Counted from the stretch's first letter, positions 54,735 through 64,000 are shown. The stretch is DNA of 64,000 nt from Streptomyces sp. NRRL S-455 (GCF_000717875.1 NZ_JOCT01000031.1:1-64000); one strand, 5' to 3'. Numbers and translations are program-made. Notes: generated by a model from the letters alone, not told the origin.

Positions 54735-54752
54735 CGATCAGTAACCTGATCG
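54735..54752. promoter_or_regulatory. Inverted repeat over the phoD -10 region
   Basis: CGATCAG (54735-54741) and CTGATCG (54746-54752) are perfect arms around TAAC. The -10 candidate TAACCT (54742-54747), 8 nt before the GTG, is inside the repeat, so a bound protein would block this leaderless promoter. Confidence 0.45.
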
Positions 54753-54755
54753 TTC

Positions 54756-56426
54756 GTGACCAGTCGATACAGATCATCGAAGACGTCAGAGGGCCTCAAC
54801 TCCCTCACCCCTCGCCGCCGTACGGTCGTCAAGGCCGCGGCGGCGACTGCTGTCCTGGCCGGACCGCTGGCGGCGACCCTGCCCGCGCGGGCCGTCGACC
54901 AGGCCCCCGCCTTCCTGCACGGTGTCGCCTCCGGTGACCCGCTGCCGGACGGCGTCCTGCTGTGGACTCGCGTGACCCCCGTCCCGGAGGCCATACCGGG
55001 CTCCGGACTCGGTCCGGACACCGAGGTGAGCTGGGTCGTCGCCCGGGACAAGGCGTTCACAACCGTCGTCGCCAAGGGCTCCACCACCGCGACGGCCGCC
55101 TCCGACCACACCGTGAAGGCCGACATCCGCGGCCTGGAGCCGGCCACCGACTACTGGTTCCGCTTCTCCGCCGGGGGCACCGACTCCCCCGCCGCCCGCA
55201 CCCGTACCGCCCCGGCGGCCGACGCTGCCGTCACCAACCTGCGCTTCGGCGTGGCCTCCTGCGCGAACTGGGAGGCCGGCCACTTCTCCGCGTACCGTCA
55301 TCTCGCGACGCGCGGCGACCTGGACGCCTGGCTCCACCTCGGCGACTACATCTACGAGTACGGCACCGGCGAGTACGGCACCCGCGACAAGGTCGTCCGT
55401 CCGCACGCCCCGGCCCACGAGATCGTCACACTCGCCGACTACCGCGTCCGGCACGCGCGCTACAAGACCGACCCGGACCTCCAGGCGCTGCACGCGGCGG
55501 CGCCGGTCGTGGCGATCTGGGACGACCACGAGTTCGCCAACGACACCTGGTCGGGCGGAGCGGAGAACCACACGGAGGGCGCGGAGGGCGCCTGGTCCGC
55601 CCGCCAGGCAGCCGCGAAGCAGGCCTACTTCGAGTGGATGCCGGTGCGTCCGGCGATCGCGGGCACCACCTACCGCCGGCTGCGCTTCGGCAAGCTGGCC
55701 GACCTCTCACTGCTGGACCTGCGGTCCTTCCGCTCGCAGCAGGTCAAGGTGGGCGACGGCGAGGTCGACGACCCGGACCGCACGCTCACCGGCCGCGCCC
55801 AGCTCGACTGGCTCAAGTCGGGCCTGAAGGCGTCCGACACGACCTGGCGGCTGGTCGGCAACTCCGTGATGATCTCGCCGTTCGCCATCGGCTCGCTCTC
55901 CGCCGACCTGCTGAAGCCGCTGGCCAAGCTGCTGGGCCTGCCGCAGGAGGGCCTCGCCCTCAACACCGACCAGTGGGACGGCTACACCGACGACCGCCGT
56001 GAACTCCTCGCCCACCTGCGCGCGAACGCGATTCGCAACACGGTGTTCCTGACCGGCGACATCCACATGGCCTGGGCCAACGACGTGCCGGTGGACGCCG
56101 GCACCTATCCGCTCTCGCCGTCGGCCGCCACGGAGTTCGTCGTCACCTCGGTCACCTCCGACAACCTCGACGACATCGTCAGGGTCCCCGAGGGCACGGT
56201 CTCCGCGGTCGCCTCACCCGTCATCCGGGCTGCCAACCGGCATGTCCACTGGGTCGACACCGACCGCCACGGCTACGGCGTCCTGGACATCACGGCCGAG
56301 CGCGCGCAGATGGACTACTACGTCGTCTCCGACCGCACGAAGCGCGACGCGACTGCCACGTGGGCCCGGTCGTACCGCACGCGCAGCGGCACGCAGAAGG
56401 TCGAGCGGACCTACGACCCGGTCTGA
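54756..56426 (+). CDS. phoD: Alkaline phosphatase/phosphodiesterase D, Tat-exported
   Basis: A 556-aa secreted PhoD. The twin-arginine signal ([19 protein letters not shown], residues 18-36) is followed by a cleavage site after about residue 46 (PARA/VDQ). The N-terminal PhoD domain (residues about 50-145: [21 protein letters not shown]) precedes the calcineurin-like metallophosphatase core, with metal-binding positions in [34 protein letters not shown], and [10 protein letters not shown]. It cleaves phosphodiesters outside the cell and is usually induced at low phosphate. GTG at 54756. The 3' end overlaps the convergent hydrolase gene by 16 nt. Confidence 0.95.
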   Translation: MTSRYRSSKTSEGLNSLTPRRRTVVKAAAATAVLAGPLAATLPARAVDQAPAFLHGVASGDPLPDGVLLWTRVTPVPEAIPGSGLGPDTEVSWVVARDKAFTTVVAKGSTTATAASDHTVKADIRGLEPATDYWFRFSAGGTDSPAARTRTAPAADAAVTNLRFGVASCANWEAGHFSAYRHLATRGDLDAWLHLGDYIYEYGTGEYGTRDKVVRPHAPAHEIVTLADYRVRHARYKTDPDLQALHAAAPVVAIWDDHEFANDTWSGGAENHTEGAEGAWSARQAAAKQAYFEWMPVRPAIAGTTYRRLRFGKLADLSLLDLRSFRSQQVKVGDGEVDDPDRTLTGRAQLDWLKSGLKASDTTWRLVGNSVMISPFAIGSLSADLLKPLAKLLGLPQEGLALNTDQWDGYTDDRRELLAHLRANAIRNTVFLTGDIHMAWANDVPVDAGTYPLSPSAATEFVVTSVTSDNLDDIVRVPEGTVSAVASPVIRAANRHVHWVDTDRHGYGVLDITAERAQMDYYVVSDRTKRDATATWARSYRTRSGTQKVERTYDPV

Positions 56427-57001
56427 AGCGTTTCGAGGAAGCCGAGCGCCACCCGCCAGGTGGCCTCGGCGGCCTCCTCGTCGTAGTCCGGCAGGTCGGG
56501 GTCGGTGTAGAGGTGACCGGCCCCGGCGTACCGGTACACCTCCACGTCGGCGCCGGTCCGGCCGATCTGGAGGTACCAGGCGCTGAGCCAGTCGTCCGTC
56601 TCGAAGGGGTCCGGCTCCGCCACGTGCAGCTGGACCGGCAGCTCGTCCGCGGTGACGCCCGGCGCGATGTCCGACGTGCCGTGCAGGAGCAGCAGCCCGC
56701 GCGCCTTGTCGTCGCCGAGGGCGAGGGTCTGCGCGATGGAGGCGCCGAGCGAGAACCCCGCGTACACGAGCCCGCGCTCCGAGTAGGGCGCGGCGGCCAG
56801 CACCGCCCGCTTCAGCAGCTCGTCCTTGCCGATCTTCTCCTTGTGCTCCATGCCGTCCTCGACCGCGTCGAACGTACGCCCCTCGAAAAGGTCGGGCGTC
56901 CACACCTCGTGACCGGCCGAGCGCAGCCGGTCAGCGGCCTGGAGCACCGCGGGCCGCAGCCCGAAGGTCGAGTGAAAGAGCATGATGTTCATGAGGCCCA
57001 T
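56411..57001 (-). CDS. Dienelactone-hydrolase-family alpha/beta hydrolase
   Basis: A 196-aa cytosolic alpha/beta hydrolase. The nucleophile elbow is GFSLGASIA (S84 instead of the Cys of classical dienelactone hydrolase), the acid lies in [12 protein letters not shown] and the base in [13 protein letters not shown]. Start at ATG 57001 ([15 protein letters not shown]) or ATG 56992. The natural substrate is unknown. Convergent with phoD with overlapping ends, and divergent from the MscS gene. Confidence 0.85.
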   Translation of the reverse strand: MGLMNIMLFHSTFGLRPAVLQAADRLRSAGHEVWTPDLFEGRTFDAVEDGMEHKEKIGKDELLKRAVLAAAPYSERGLVYAGFSLGASIAQTLALGDDKARGLLLLHGTSDIAPGVTADELPVQLHVAEPDPFETDDWLSAWYLQIGRTGADVEVYRYAGAGHLYTDPDLPDYDEEAAEATWRVALGFLETLQTGS

Positions 57002-57087
57002 GGTGCCAGCCCGGTGTGACGACCCGGCTTCGCGGCACTACCCACCCGGCGTCGGAAGTCACATGTTCATGCCCCCTGGGAGCCGGT

Positions 57088-57093
57088 TAGGTT
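57088..57093 (+). promoter_or_regulatory. -10 box of a probable leaderless promoter
   Basis: TAGGTT ends 7 nt before the mscS-like ATG at 57101; no ribosome site. Confidence 0.4.
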
Positions 57094-57100
57094 CGGTGGC

Positions 57101-58231
57101 ATGGAGAACCTGCTACGACCGCTGATCGTGGTCGGTGGCTCGGTCGTGCTCACGCTGGTGATCGGCTGGGCCACCGACTTCCTGCTGCGCAAGGCCGACG
57201 ATCGTCACCATGAGACACCGCTGTGGGGCCTGCTGCGCCGCGGCCGCATCCCTTACCAGCTCGTGCTCTTCGCCGCCCTGCTGAGAGGGTCGTACGACGA
57301 GGCGCAGCTGCTGGAGGCCCGTCGCGAGGGCATCGCCCAGGCGCTGACGCTGGTGCTGATCGGATCGGCCGCCTGGCTGGTGATCCGTATCGCGTCGGCG
57401 ATCGTCGAGACGTCCTACAGCCGGTACGCCCATGGCCGGGCCCAGCGCGACCCGGCCAGGGTCCGCCGGGTGCGCACCCAGGTGACGCTGATCATGCGGG
57501 TGGTGTCCGCGATCGTCGGCGTGGTGGCCGCGGCGAGCATGCTGCTGACGTTCCCGGCGTTCCGGGCGGCCGGTGCCTCGCTGCTGGCCTCGGCCGGCAT
57601 CCTCGGCATCGTCGCCGGTGTCGCCGCCCAGTCCACGCTGAGCAACATGTTCGCCGGGTTCCAGATCGCCTTCGGTGACATGGTGCGCATCGGGGACACC
57701 GTGGTGGTGGACGGCGAGTGGGGCACGGTCGAGGAGATCACGCTGACCTTCCTGACCGTGCGCACCTGGGACGAACGCCGGATCACCATGCCGGTGTCGT
57801 ACTTCACGTCCAAGCCGTTCGAGAACTGGTCGCGCGGAACGCCGCAGATGACCGGCATCGTCTTCTGGCACGTCGACCACACGGCCCCGGTGGACGCGAT
57901 GCGCGACAAGCTCCGCGACATCCTGCGCGAGTGCCCGGCCTGGGACGGCCGCGCCTACGACCTGTCCGTCACGGACACCACCCCGAGCACCATGCAGGTG
58001 CGCGCCCTGGTGACGGCGAAGGACGCCGACGACATCTGGACGGTGCGGGTCGCGGTACGCGAGCAGATGATCCGGTGGCTGACCGACGAGCACCCGTACG
58101 CCCTGCCCAGGGTCAACACCGCGGACGCGATACTGCCGCCGTCCCGCAACGGAGACCGCCCGTCCCCGGACCGGGTCCCGGCCCAGCAGCGCCGCTACCA
58201 CGGCAACGGCTCCTCTCCTCCGGAGCGCTGA
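57101..58231 (+). CDS. MscS-family mechanosensitive channel
   Basis: A 376-aa membrane channel relieving osmotic pressure. Three or four TM helices; the pore helix is SLLASAGILGIVAGVAAQSTLSNMFAGFQIAF with the Gly/Ala packing typical of MscS TM3, followed by the beta domain (MVRIGDTVVVDGEWGTVEEITLTFLTVRTWDERRITMPVSYFTSKPFENWS). The C-terminal 40 residues are a polar tail. ATG at 57101. Confidence 0.93.
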   Translation: MENLLRPLIVVGGSVVLTLVIGWATDFLLRKADDRHHETPLWGLLRRGRIPYQLVLFAALLRGSYDEAQLLEARREGIAQALTLVLIGSAAWLVIRIASAIVETSYSRYAHGRAQRDPARVRRVRTQVTLIMRVVSAIVGVVAAASMLLTFPAFRAAGASLLASAGILGIVAGVAAQSTLSNMFAGFQIAFGDMVRIGDTVVVDGEWGTVEEITLTFLTVRTWDERRITMPVSYFTSKPFENWSRGTPQMTGIVFWHVDHTAPVDAMRDKLRDILRECPAWDGRAYDLSVTDTTPSTMQVRALVTAKDADDIWTVRVAVREQMIRWLTDEHPYALPRVNTADAILPPSRNGDRPSPDRVPAQQRRYHGNGSSPPER

Positions 58232-58289
58232 CGAGCACAGGGGGAGGGCCGCCCGTGGCACGGGCGGCCCTCCCCCTGTCGTGCTCGTC
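58230..58289. terminator. Very long bidirectional hairpin
   Basis: About 19 consecutive base pairs (from A39/T77 inward: AGGGGGAGGGCCGCCCGTG against CACGGGCGGCCCTCCCCCT, 58239-58257 with 58259-58277), extended outward by GAGCAC/GTGCTC with a small bulge. It takes in the mscS stop on one side and the SDR stop on the other. Confidence 0.85.
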
Positions 58290-59028
58290 AGTGACCGCGC
58301 TCGGCGCCGCCGTTGACCTGGATGATCTGGGAGGTGATGTGCCCGGCGCCCGGGGAGGCGAGCCAGTGCAGGGTCTCGGCCACGTCCCCGGGGGTTCCGG
58401 CCCGCCCGGTCGAGGTCTCGCCGATGAGCCGGGCCCGCCGCTCCTCGGCCATCGTGTCCCCGAAGAACTCGGTGTCCTCGATGTAGCCGGGCGCGACCAC
58501 GTTCACGGTGATGCCACGCGGCCCCAGCTCGCGGGCGAGGTCGTGGGCGTAGGGGTGCAGACCGGCCTTGGCCGCCGCGTACGCCCCGCTGCCGGAGCCC
58601 CGGTAGGCGGCGATGGAGCTGAGGAACAGCACCCGCCCGCCGGGCTCGGCGAGCCGCGGCTTCAGTGCCTCGGTGAGGAGGACTGCGGTCAGGGTGTTGA
58701 GCCGGAAGTTCACGGTCCAGGTATGGGCGACGCCCGCGAGCGGGTCATCGATCCCGGCATCCGGCTCCAGCAGCCCGTTTCCCCCGGCACTGTGCACGAG
58801 CACGTCCACGGCCCCGAACTCCCGCTCCACGAGCGAGGCGACACCGCGTACGTCCTCCGGCTCGGTGAGATCGGCCGCGTAGGTCAACGCCCCGGGCACA
58901 CCGGCCCTTTCCAGCACCTCGGCCCGCCGCCCGAGCAGCAGTACCCGATCCCCGCCGTCGGCGAACACCCGAGCCGCCGCGAGCCCAATTCCGGTACCCC
59001 CACCACTGATTACTACGTTTCGTGCCAT
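58288..59028 (-). CDS. Short-chain dehydrogenase/reductase
   Basis: A 246-aa classical SDR. The NAD(P) site GGGTGIG (residues 9-15), NSAG-like HSAGG, catalytic S138, Y150 and K154 (LFLSSIAAYRGSGSGAYAAAK) and the end GHITSQIIQVNGG are intact. It resembles FabG-like oxidoreductases; the substrate is not evident. ATG at 59028 with TAGGGT 7 nt upstream and no ribosome site, a likely leaderless start. The long C-terminal stop region overlaps the shared terminator. Confidence 0.9.
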   Translation of the reverse strand: MARNVVISGGGTGIGLAAARVFADGGDRVLLLGRRAEVLERAGVPGALTYAADLTEPEDVRGVASLVEREFGAVDVLVHSAGGNGLLEPDAGIDDPLAGVAHTWTVNFRLNTLTAVLLTEALKPRLAEPGGRVLFLSSIAAYRGSGSGAYAAAKAGLHPYAHDLARELGPRGITVNVVAPGYIEDTEFFGDTMAEERRARLIGETSTGRAGTPGDVAETLHWLASPGAGHITSQIIQVNGGAERGH

Positions 59029-59035
59029 AGCCACG

Positions 59036-59041
59036 ACCCTA
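59036..59041 (-). promoter_or_regulatory. -10 box of a probable leaderless promoter
   Basis: TAGGGT on the minus strand ends 7 nt before the SDR ATG. Confidence 0.4.
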
Positions 59042-59089
59042 GGCCCCGTCAGCCGCCGTCGCCGAACGAGCCCCGCACGAGGGAGCACA

Positions 59090-60676
59090 TCACCGCAGAC
59101 TACGGACGTCGAGATGCCGCAGCACCCGGTCGACGACCTCCGGATCGGCCCCGGGCTCGCTGCGCGCCGCCAGCACCTCATGCCGCGCCGCACTCAGCAT
59201 CTCCTGCTGAATCCGCCGCACCCGCTTCACCCGGTGCGCCCGCTCCCGGTGCGCCTCCCGTCGCTCGTCCTCCGCCAGTTCGGGGCTGATCCGCACCCCG
59301 ATGTCGAACGCCCGCCGCAGCATCTGCTCGGTCAGCTCCTCCGGCAGTTCCTCGGTCTCCTCGATCTCCCGAAGCCTCCGCTTGGCCGCCTGTGCCGCGC
59401 GCTCCGCCAGCCCCTTCGCCAGCTCCTTCTCACGGTCCGTATCGGCCTTCACACCCAGCCGCCGCACCAGCCACGGCAACGTCAGTCCCTGCAGCACGAG
59501 CGTCGCCATGATCACTCCGAAGGCGATGAAGATGAGCTCGTCCCGGTTGGGAAAGGGCGCCCCCTCGTCCGTCTCCAGCGGAATGGCCAGGACCAGTGCC
59601 ACGGAGGCCACCCCGCGCATCCCGGACCACCACATCACCACGGTCTCGCGCCAGCTCACCGGGATGTCCTCGTCGTAGTCCCGCCGCGCGTGCAGCCGCT
59701 TGGTCAGCCAGGTCGCCGGCAGCAGCCACAGCAGCCGGACGAGCACGACCACGACCACCACCATCGCCGCCCATCCGAGCAGCTCGCCCCACCGGCCGGA
59801 CGCGGTGCGAATGGCGTTGTGCAGCTCGAGGCCGACCAGCCCGAACGCGACACCGGTGACGAGCGTGTCGACGATGTTCCAGAACGTGTGCCCGGCCAGC
59901 CGCGTCATGACGTCGTCCGCGTCGGACCCGTACTCCGCGAGGAACAGCGCGGTGGTGAGCACGGCGAGCACGCCGGACCCGTGCAGTTCCTCCGCCATGA
60001 CGTACGAGGCGTACGGCACCAGCAGGGTCAGCGAGATCTGGAGGGTCGCGTCCCCGAGCAGCTCCATCAGCTTGTTGGCCCCCCAGCCCAGTGCGAGGCC
60101 GACGGCCACCGCCACCACCGCCGACAGCACCAGGTCGAGCCCCGCCTTCCAGGGCGAGAACGTCCCGCTGACGGCCGCGGCGATCGCCACGTGGTAGAGG
60201 ACGATGGCCGTCACGTCGTTGAAGAGCCCCTCGCCCTCCAGGATCGACACCAGCCGGCGGGGCAGCCCCAGCTGACCGGCGACGGCGGTCGCCGCGACCG
60301 GGTCGGGCGGCGCGACCAGCGCACCGAGCGCGAACGCGGCGGCAAGCGGCAGCCCGGGCACGATGGCGTCGGCCGCGGCGGCCACACAGGCCATGGTGAC
60401 GAACACCAGTGCCACGGCCAGCAGGAAGATCGGCCTCTTGTTCGCCGCGAACTGCCGCCATGACGTGCGCCGCACGGCGGCGTACAGCAGGGGCGGCAGC
60501 AGCAGCGGCAGGATCAGATCCGGCGGAACCTCGACGTTGGGTACGAATTCGAGCAGCGCGAGAATGATGCCGAGGAGGGTCATCAATACCGGCGCGGGCA
60601 CCCGCAGCCGGTCCCCGATCGGGACGCTCACCACGGCCCCGAGCAGCAGGACGAACAACAGGGCCAACTGATCCAC
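59090..60676 (-). CDS. Na+/H+ antiporter, CPA1 (NhaP/NHE) family
   Basis: A 528-aa antiporter with 12-13 TM helices. Ion-site motifs: ALVAPPDPVAATAV (TM5 region), EGLFNDVTAIVLYH (the ND pair of CPA1), and WSGMRGVASVALVLAIPL. The C-terminal 120 residues are a charged cytoplasmic domain (EKELAKGLAERAAQAAKRRLREIEETEELPEELTEQMLRRAFDIG) with coiled-coil character, probably regulatory. GTG at 60676 with GGAGCG. It exchanges external protons for Na+ or K+. Confidence 0.93.
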   Translation of the reverse strand: MDQLALLFVLLLGAVVSVPIGDRLRVPAPVLMTLLGIILALLEFVPNVEVPPDLILPLLLPPLLYAAVRRTSWRQFAANKRPIFLLAVALVFVTMACVAAAADAIVPGLPLAAAFALGALVAPPDPVAATAVAGQLGLPRRLVSILEGEGLFNDVTAIVLYHVAIAAAVSGTFSPWKAGLDLVLSAVVAVAVGLALGWGANKLMELLGDATLQISLTLLVPYASYVMAEELHGSGVLAVLTTALFLAEYGSDADDVMTRLAGHTFWNIVDTLVTGVAFGLVGLELHNAIRTASGRWGELLGWAAMVVVVVVLVRLLWLLPATWLTKRLHARRDYDEDIPVSWRETVVMWWSGMRGVASVALVLAIPLETDEGAPFPNRDELIFIAFGVIMATLVLQGLTLPWLVRRLGVKADTDREKELAKGLAERAAQAAKRRLREIEETEELPEELTEQMLRRAFDIGVRISPELAEDERREAHRERAHRVKRVRRIQQEMLSAARHEVLAARSEPGADPEVVDRVLRHLDVRSLR

Positions 60677-60781
60677 GGTCAGCGCTCCGGGAGGTCAGAC
60701 GTGCACTCGGCTGACGTCAAACCTGCCACGCAAATCCGGAGACAAACCGTTTCGGCACCCACCGTGGCCAGCGCGGCGGCC

Positions 60782-61267
60782 CTAGAGCGAACGCCGCATC
60801 CCCTGGTGCGGAATGCCCGCCTCCAAGTATTCCGGCCCGTGCGGCTCGTAGCCGAGCCGCTCGTAGAAGCCCAGCGCATGCGTCTGGGCGTGCAGGTCCA
60901 CCGCCACGAGGCCCCGCGTGCGTGCCGCCTCCTCGATGGCCCGCACCAGGGCGACGCCGACGCCCAGCCCGCGTGCGTGGCCGGCCACGGCCAGCCGGCC
61001 GAGGGACCCCACGGACGGGTCGGCACCGGTCTGCGCGACGGCCGCCTCCCCGTACAGGAGCCGCCCGGTGCCGAGCGGCACCCCGTCCTCCCGGACCGCC
61101 AGCACATGGACGGCCCCGGGGTCGTACGCGTCGTACTCGATCTCCTCCGGCACCCCCTGCTCACCGACGAAGACCTCCTTGCGGACCGCGAAGCACGCCT
61201 CACGGTCGGCCGGATCCTCGGCGACCCGCACCACGTACGCCGGCGACTGCGACGACGGCCCGCTCAT
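60782..61267 (-). CDS. GNAT-family N-acetyltransferase (ElaA-like)
   Basis: A 161-aa acetyltransferase. The start [33 protein letters not shown] is the recognisable N-terminal block of the ElaA/YjcF type; [27 protein letters not shown] is the acetyl-CoA site and [24 protein letters not shown] the C-terminal block. ATG at 61267 overlaps the rluD stop by 4 nt. The substrate is unknown. Confidence 0.88.
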   Translation of the reverse strand: MSGPSSQSPAYVVRVAEDPADREACFAVRKEVFVGEQGVPEEIEYDAYDPGAVHVLAVREDGVPLGTGRLLYGEAAVAQTGADPSVGSLGRLAVAGHARGLGVGVALVRAIEEAARTRGLVAVDLHAQTHALGFYERLGYEPHGPEYLEAGIPHQGMRRSL

Positions 61268-62208
61268 CCGTACGTCTCCTCCCGGACCTGGTCCAGGGCC
61301 TCCTGCAGGTCGGCCGGGTAGTCGCTCTCGAACTCCACCCACTGCCCGTCCCCCGGGTGCTCGAAGCCCAGCCGCACGGCGTGCAGCCATTGGCGGGTCA
61401 GCCGGAGCCGCTTGGCGAGCGTCGGGTCGGCGCCGTAGGTGAGGTCGCCGACGCAGGGGTGCCGGTGGGCGGCCATGTGGACGCGGATCTGGTGGGTGCG
61501 GCCGGTCTCCAGCTTCACGTCGAGCAGGGAGGCCGCACGGAAGGCCTCGATGAGGTCGTAGTGCGTGACGGACGGCTTGCCCTCGGCGGTGACCGCCCAC
61601 TTGTAGTCGTGGTGCGGGTGCCGCCCGATGGGCGCGTCGATGGTGCCGCTGGTCGGGTCGGGGTGGCCCTGGACGAGCGTGTGGTACCGCTTGTCGACCG
61701 TGCGCTCCTTGAACTGGCGCTTGAGCGAGGTGTACGCGTACTCGGACTTGGCGACCACCATCAGCCCGGACGTGCCCACGTCGAGGCGGTGCACGATGCC
61801 CTGGCGCTCGGCGGCGCCCGACGTCGAGATGCGGTACCCGGCGGCGGCGAGGCCCCCGATGACGGTCGGCCCGCTCCAGCCCGGCGAGGGGTGGGCGGCC
61901 ACGCCCACCGGCTTGGCGATCACGACCACGTCATCGTCGTCGTGCACGATCTCCATGCCCTCGACCGGCTCGGCCACCACCCGTACGGGCGCGGGCGCCT
62001 GCGGCATCTCGACCTCCAGCCAGGCGCCGCCGTGCACCCGCTCCGACTTGCCGACCACCGATCCGTCGACCGTGACCTTCCCGGCGGCGGCGAGCTCGGC
62101 CGCCTTGGTCCGCGAGAAGCCGAACATGCGGGAGATGGCGGCGTCGACGCGCTCGCCCTCCAGGCCGTCGGGCACGGGCAGGGTACGGATCTCGGGAATC
62201 GTGCTCAC
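61264..62208 (-). CDS. rluD: Ribosomal large-subunit pseudouridine synthase, RluA/RluD family
   Basis: A 314-aa enzyme: N-terminal S4 RNA-binding domain (residues 14-70: [32 protein letters not shown]), then the catalytic domain with D143 in [16 protein letters not shown], and the [24 protein letters not shown] signature of the RluA family. It probably makes pseudouridines in helix 69 of 23S rRNA. GTG at 62208. Followed by the overlapping GNAT gene; lspA is 55 nt upstream, as in other Streptomyces. Confidence 0.94.
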   Translation of the reverse strand: MSTIPEIRTLPVPDGLEGERVDAAISRMFGFSRTKAAELAAAGKVTVDGSVVGKSERVHGGAWLEVEMPQAPAPVRVVAEPVEGMEIVHDDDDVVVIAKPVGVAAHPSPGWSGPTVIGGLAAAGYRISTSGAAERQGIVHRLDVGTSGLMVVAKSEYAYTSLKRQFKERTVDKRYHTLVQGHPDPTSGTIDAPIGRHPHHDYKWAVTAEGKPSVTHYDLIEAFRAASLLDVKLETGRTHQIRVHMAAHRHPCVGDLTYGADPTLAKRLRLTRQWLHAVRLGFEHPGDGQWVEFESDYPADLQEALDQVREETYG

Positions 62209-62263
62209 CCGTCGAGTATGCCGGACGGGTGAGACAGCCCCGTACGAGAGCCCCGACGGTCGC

Positions 62264-62953
62264 TCAGTCCTTGTGGACGGTCCCGTCCGGGTCGAGCCCC
62301 TTGAATGAGAGCAGCACGATCAGGATGCCGCCGCACACGATCGCCGAGTCGGCCAGGTTGAACACGGCGAAGTGCTTCGGCGCGATGAAGTCCACGACCG
62401 CGCCCTCGAAGACCCCCGGGGCCCGGAAGATCCGGTCGGTGAGGTTGCCCAGCGCACCGCCGAGCAGCAGGCCGAGCGCGATCGCCCAGGGCAGGCTGTA
62501 GAGCTTGCGGGCGAGCCGGGCGATCACCACGATGACCGCCGCCGCGATCATGGTGAAGATCACCGTGAAGGCCTCGCCGAAGCCGAAGGCCGCGCCCGCG
62601 TTGCGGATCGCCTCGAACTTCAGCCAGTCCCCGATGATCTCGATGGGCGGGTGGTGCTCCAGCTTGGCCACCACGATCAACTTGCTGCTCAGGTCGAGGG
62701 CGTAGGCGAACAGGGCGACCGCGAACAGGACAGCGATACGGCGCTTCCCCCGGGGCCGTCCCGGCGTGGCCTCCGGCCGGTCCGTGCCGGACGCTCCGGC
62801 GGCGGCCGCGTCGGTACCGGACTCACCGGCCGGGGCGGGGGCGCCCTCCGCGTCGGCGCGCTCGCCCGGCGCCGCCTCGCCGGGCCGCTCCTGCCCGTTA
62901 CCGGCCGCGTCCGGTGTGTCCGGCGTACCGATGATGCGTTCCGCCTCTGCCAC
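62264..62953 (-). CDS. lspA: Lipoprotein signal peptidase (signal peptidase II)
   Basis: A 229-aa membrane aspartic protease cutting lipoprotein signal peptides after diacylglyceryl modification by Lgt (gene at 23752). Catalytic aspartates lie in LGNLTDRIF and [23 protein letters not shown] is the conserved NxGxAFG-type motif. About four TM helices. The first 70 residues are a disordered Ala/Gly/Pro/Glu-rich extension typical of Streptomyces. GTG at 62953 with GAGGGA. Confidence 0.95.
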   Translation of the reverse strand: MAEAERIIGTPDTPDAAGNGQERPGEAAPGERADAEGAPAPAGESGTDAAAAGASGTDRPEATPGRPRGKRRIAVLFAVALFAYALDLSSKLIVVAKLEHHPPIEIIGDWLKFEAIRNAGAAFGFGEAFTVIFTMIAAAVIVVIARLARKLYSLPWAIALGLLLGGALGNLTDRIFRAPGVFEGAVVDFIAPKHFAVFNLADSAIVCGGILIVLLSFKGLDPDGTVHKD

Positions 62954-62997
62954 GTGAGTGAGTCCCTCGACCTAGGTGCCTGACTGAGGACGAGGGT

Positions 62998-63011
62998 ACG
63001 GCACGTGCCGT
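62998..63011. promoter_or_regulatory. Palindrome upstream of lspA
   Basis: ACGGCACGTGCCGT is a perfect 14-bp palindrome, 45 bp before the lspA start and 35 bp past the dksA-like stop. It could be an operator or a small terminator stem. Confidence 0.3.
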
Positions 63012-63046
63012 GCGCCTCACGTGCTCAGGAGGTATTCGGCGGCCGG

Positions 63047-64000
63047 TCAGTACCTGCGCTCCTGCTTCTGCTTGCACTCCACGCACAGTGTGGCCCGCGG
63101 GAAGGCCTGCATGCGGGCCTTGCCGATGGGGTTGCCGCAGTTCTCACACAGTCCGTAGGTGCCCGTTTCGAGACGTTCCAGGGCTCGCTCGGTCTGGACG
63201 AGCATCTCGCGTGCGTTGGCGGCCAGGGCCAGCTCGTGCTCACGCGTGATGTTCTTGGTACCGGTGTCCGCCTGGTCGTCGCCCGCGCCGTCCCCGGAGT
63301 CCCGCATCAGACCGGCGAGTGACCGCTCGGACGAGGTGATCTCCTCACGGAGCCGCGTCTCCTCGGACATCAGCTCGGCACGCGCCTCGTCGACCTCCTC
63401 CGCCGTCCATGGGTCCTCACCCGGGCGTACCGCGAGCTCACCGGGCTCGGCAGCGCCGCGCGCCTTGGGAACCGCCGTCTTGGCGGCCGTGGCCGCGCCA
63501 GGAGTCTTCTTCGCACCCACCGTCGTCGCTCCCGTCTGCTGCGCGGCCTCGACCGCACCCGCCTTCTTGGCCGGGCTGCGCCCGGCCGTGTCCTGTGTGA
63601 CCGCGCCGGTCCGGGCGGTGCCCTTGCCGGTCGCGCCCTTCGTGGTGGTGCTCCTGCCCGCGCCGCGCACGCCCTCGGCCTCGACGCCCTTCTCCGCGGC
63701 GACGGCCTCGGCGGCCTTCGCCCGTTCGACAGCGGCCTTCCTTTCCACCGTCTTCTCGGCAGCCGTCTCCTTGGTCGGGGGGTTTTCGGCCCCGGTCTTC
63801 TTGGCTGCGGTCTTCTTGACAGCCGTCTTCTTGGCTGCCGTCTTCTTGGCTGCGGTCCCCTTCGCTGCGGTCTTCTCGGCGGCCGTCTCCCTGACTGTCG
63901 CCCCTTTCGCTGCCCCCTTGGCAGCCGTGTTCTTCGCAGCCGGCTCTGTCGCAGCCATCCCCTCGGCCGCCACCTTCCTGGCTGCCGCTTTCTTCGCCGC
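63047..64000 (-). CDS. DksA/TraR-type zinc-finger protein with histone H1-like tail (5' end outside window)
   Basis: At least 317 aa; the reading frame stays open to the right edge (residues AAKKAAARK before the internal GTG at 63973), so the true start lies beyond base 64000. The C-terminal 115 residues are DksA/TraR-like: a coiled-coil (EEVDEARAELMSEETRLREEITSSERSLAGLMRDS) and a four-Cys zinc finger (GLCENCGNPIGKARMQAFPRATLCVECK). The N-terminal 200 residues are low-complexity Ala/Lys/Thr repeats (AAKKTAAKKTAVKKTAAKKT) like histone H1 or actinobacterial HupS tails. Presumably it acts on RNA polymerase or the nucleoid. A long tail of this kind is seen in Streptomyces homologues. Confidence 0.9.
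   Translation of the reverse strand, partial: AAKKAAARKVAAEGMAATEPAAKNTAAKGAAKGATVRETAAEKTAAKGTAAKKTAAKKTAVKKTAAKKTGAENPPTKETAAEKTVERKAAVERAKAAEAVAAEKGVEAEGVRGAGRSTTTKGATGKGTARTGAVTQDTAGRSPAKKAGAVEAAQQTGATTVGAKKTPGAATAAKTAVPKARGAAEPGELAVRPGEDPWTAEEVDEARAELMSEETRLREEITSSERSLAGLMRDSGDGAGDDQADTGTKNITREHELALAANAREMLVQTERALERLETGTYGLCENCGNPIGKARMQAFPRATLCVECKQKQERRY

Noticed and set aside
63795..63860. Regular 15-nt repeats that look array-like.
   Set aside because: They are codons of the AAKKT tail of the DksA-like protein, without spacers; not a CRISPR array.

Overview
The window is a high-GC (roughly 70% or more) piece of the core chromosome of a Streptomyces or very close relative. The signs are strong GC-third-position coding bias with long shadow ORFs opposite real genes, frequent GTG starts, very rare TTA codons, and a block order I recognise from Streptomyces: gltBD, a VIT-family transporter, lgt, trpABMC, trpE, hisI, the his operon, dnaE, phoD, rluD, lspA and a dksA-like gene. 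I see no rRNA, tRNA, phage, transposase or CRISPR.

Layout. 1-8.2 kb: start of a PLP-dependent decarboxylase, an M1 aminopeptidase, a response regulator, chorismate mutase, a GNAT enzyme, an unusual HExxH plus zinc-ribbon protein, an orphan QcrB-type cytochrome b and a vWA protein. 8.2-16.2 kb: an ABC export module with two very large FtsX-type permeases and two ATPases, one of them divergent. 16.2-22.7 kb: glutamate synthase (gltBD) with a long upstream region holding a well-formed GlnR-like operator. 22.7-25.7 kb: VIT/CCC1 transporter with an iron-box-like site, lgt, and an anchored DsbA-like protein. 25.7-32.1 kb: tryptophan genes trpA, trpB, trpM, trpC, three small membrane proteins, and trpE. 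32.1-39.1 kb: histidine genes hisI and hisF-ridA-priA-hisH-orf-hisB-hisC-hisD (listed along the map; transcription runs from hisD to hisF) with almost every junction overlapping by 4 nt. The bifunctional priA would serve both pathways, and no separate trpF is seen here. 39.1-47.8 kb: a predicted beta-helix/membrane protein with a TTA codon, a LON-domain protein, YbaK, a DUF2567 protein, an ABC-2 exporter and a NYN-domain nuclease. 47.8-64 kb: dnaE, a DUF2252 protein, a second DsbA-like protein, Tat-exported PhoD, a hydrolase, an MscS channel, an SDR, a Na+/H+ antiporter, a GNAT, rluD, lspA and a DksA-type zinc-finger protein with a histone H1-like tail that runs off the right edge.

Working together. 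The centre supplies amino-acid biosynthesis: glutamate from gltBD, then Trp and His, coupled through PriA, with RidA possibly clearing reactive enamine/imine by-products. lgt and lspA carry out two successive lipoprotein maturation steps. Most genes are housekeeping. The parts most worth a second look are regulatory or structural: the GlnR-like and iron-box-like sites, two TTA codons, GC-rich repeats that appear to have landed inside pepN, hisI and the trpM-trpB junction, the orphan cytochrome b operon, and the metalloprotein at 4829-5716. All identifications rest on reading the sequence and recalled family features; no database search was run.
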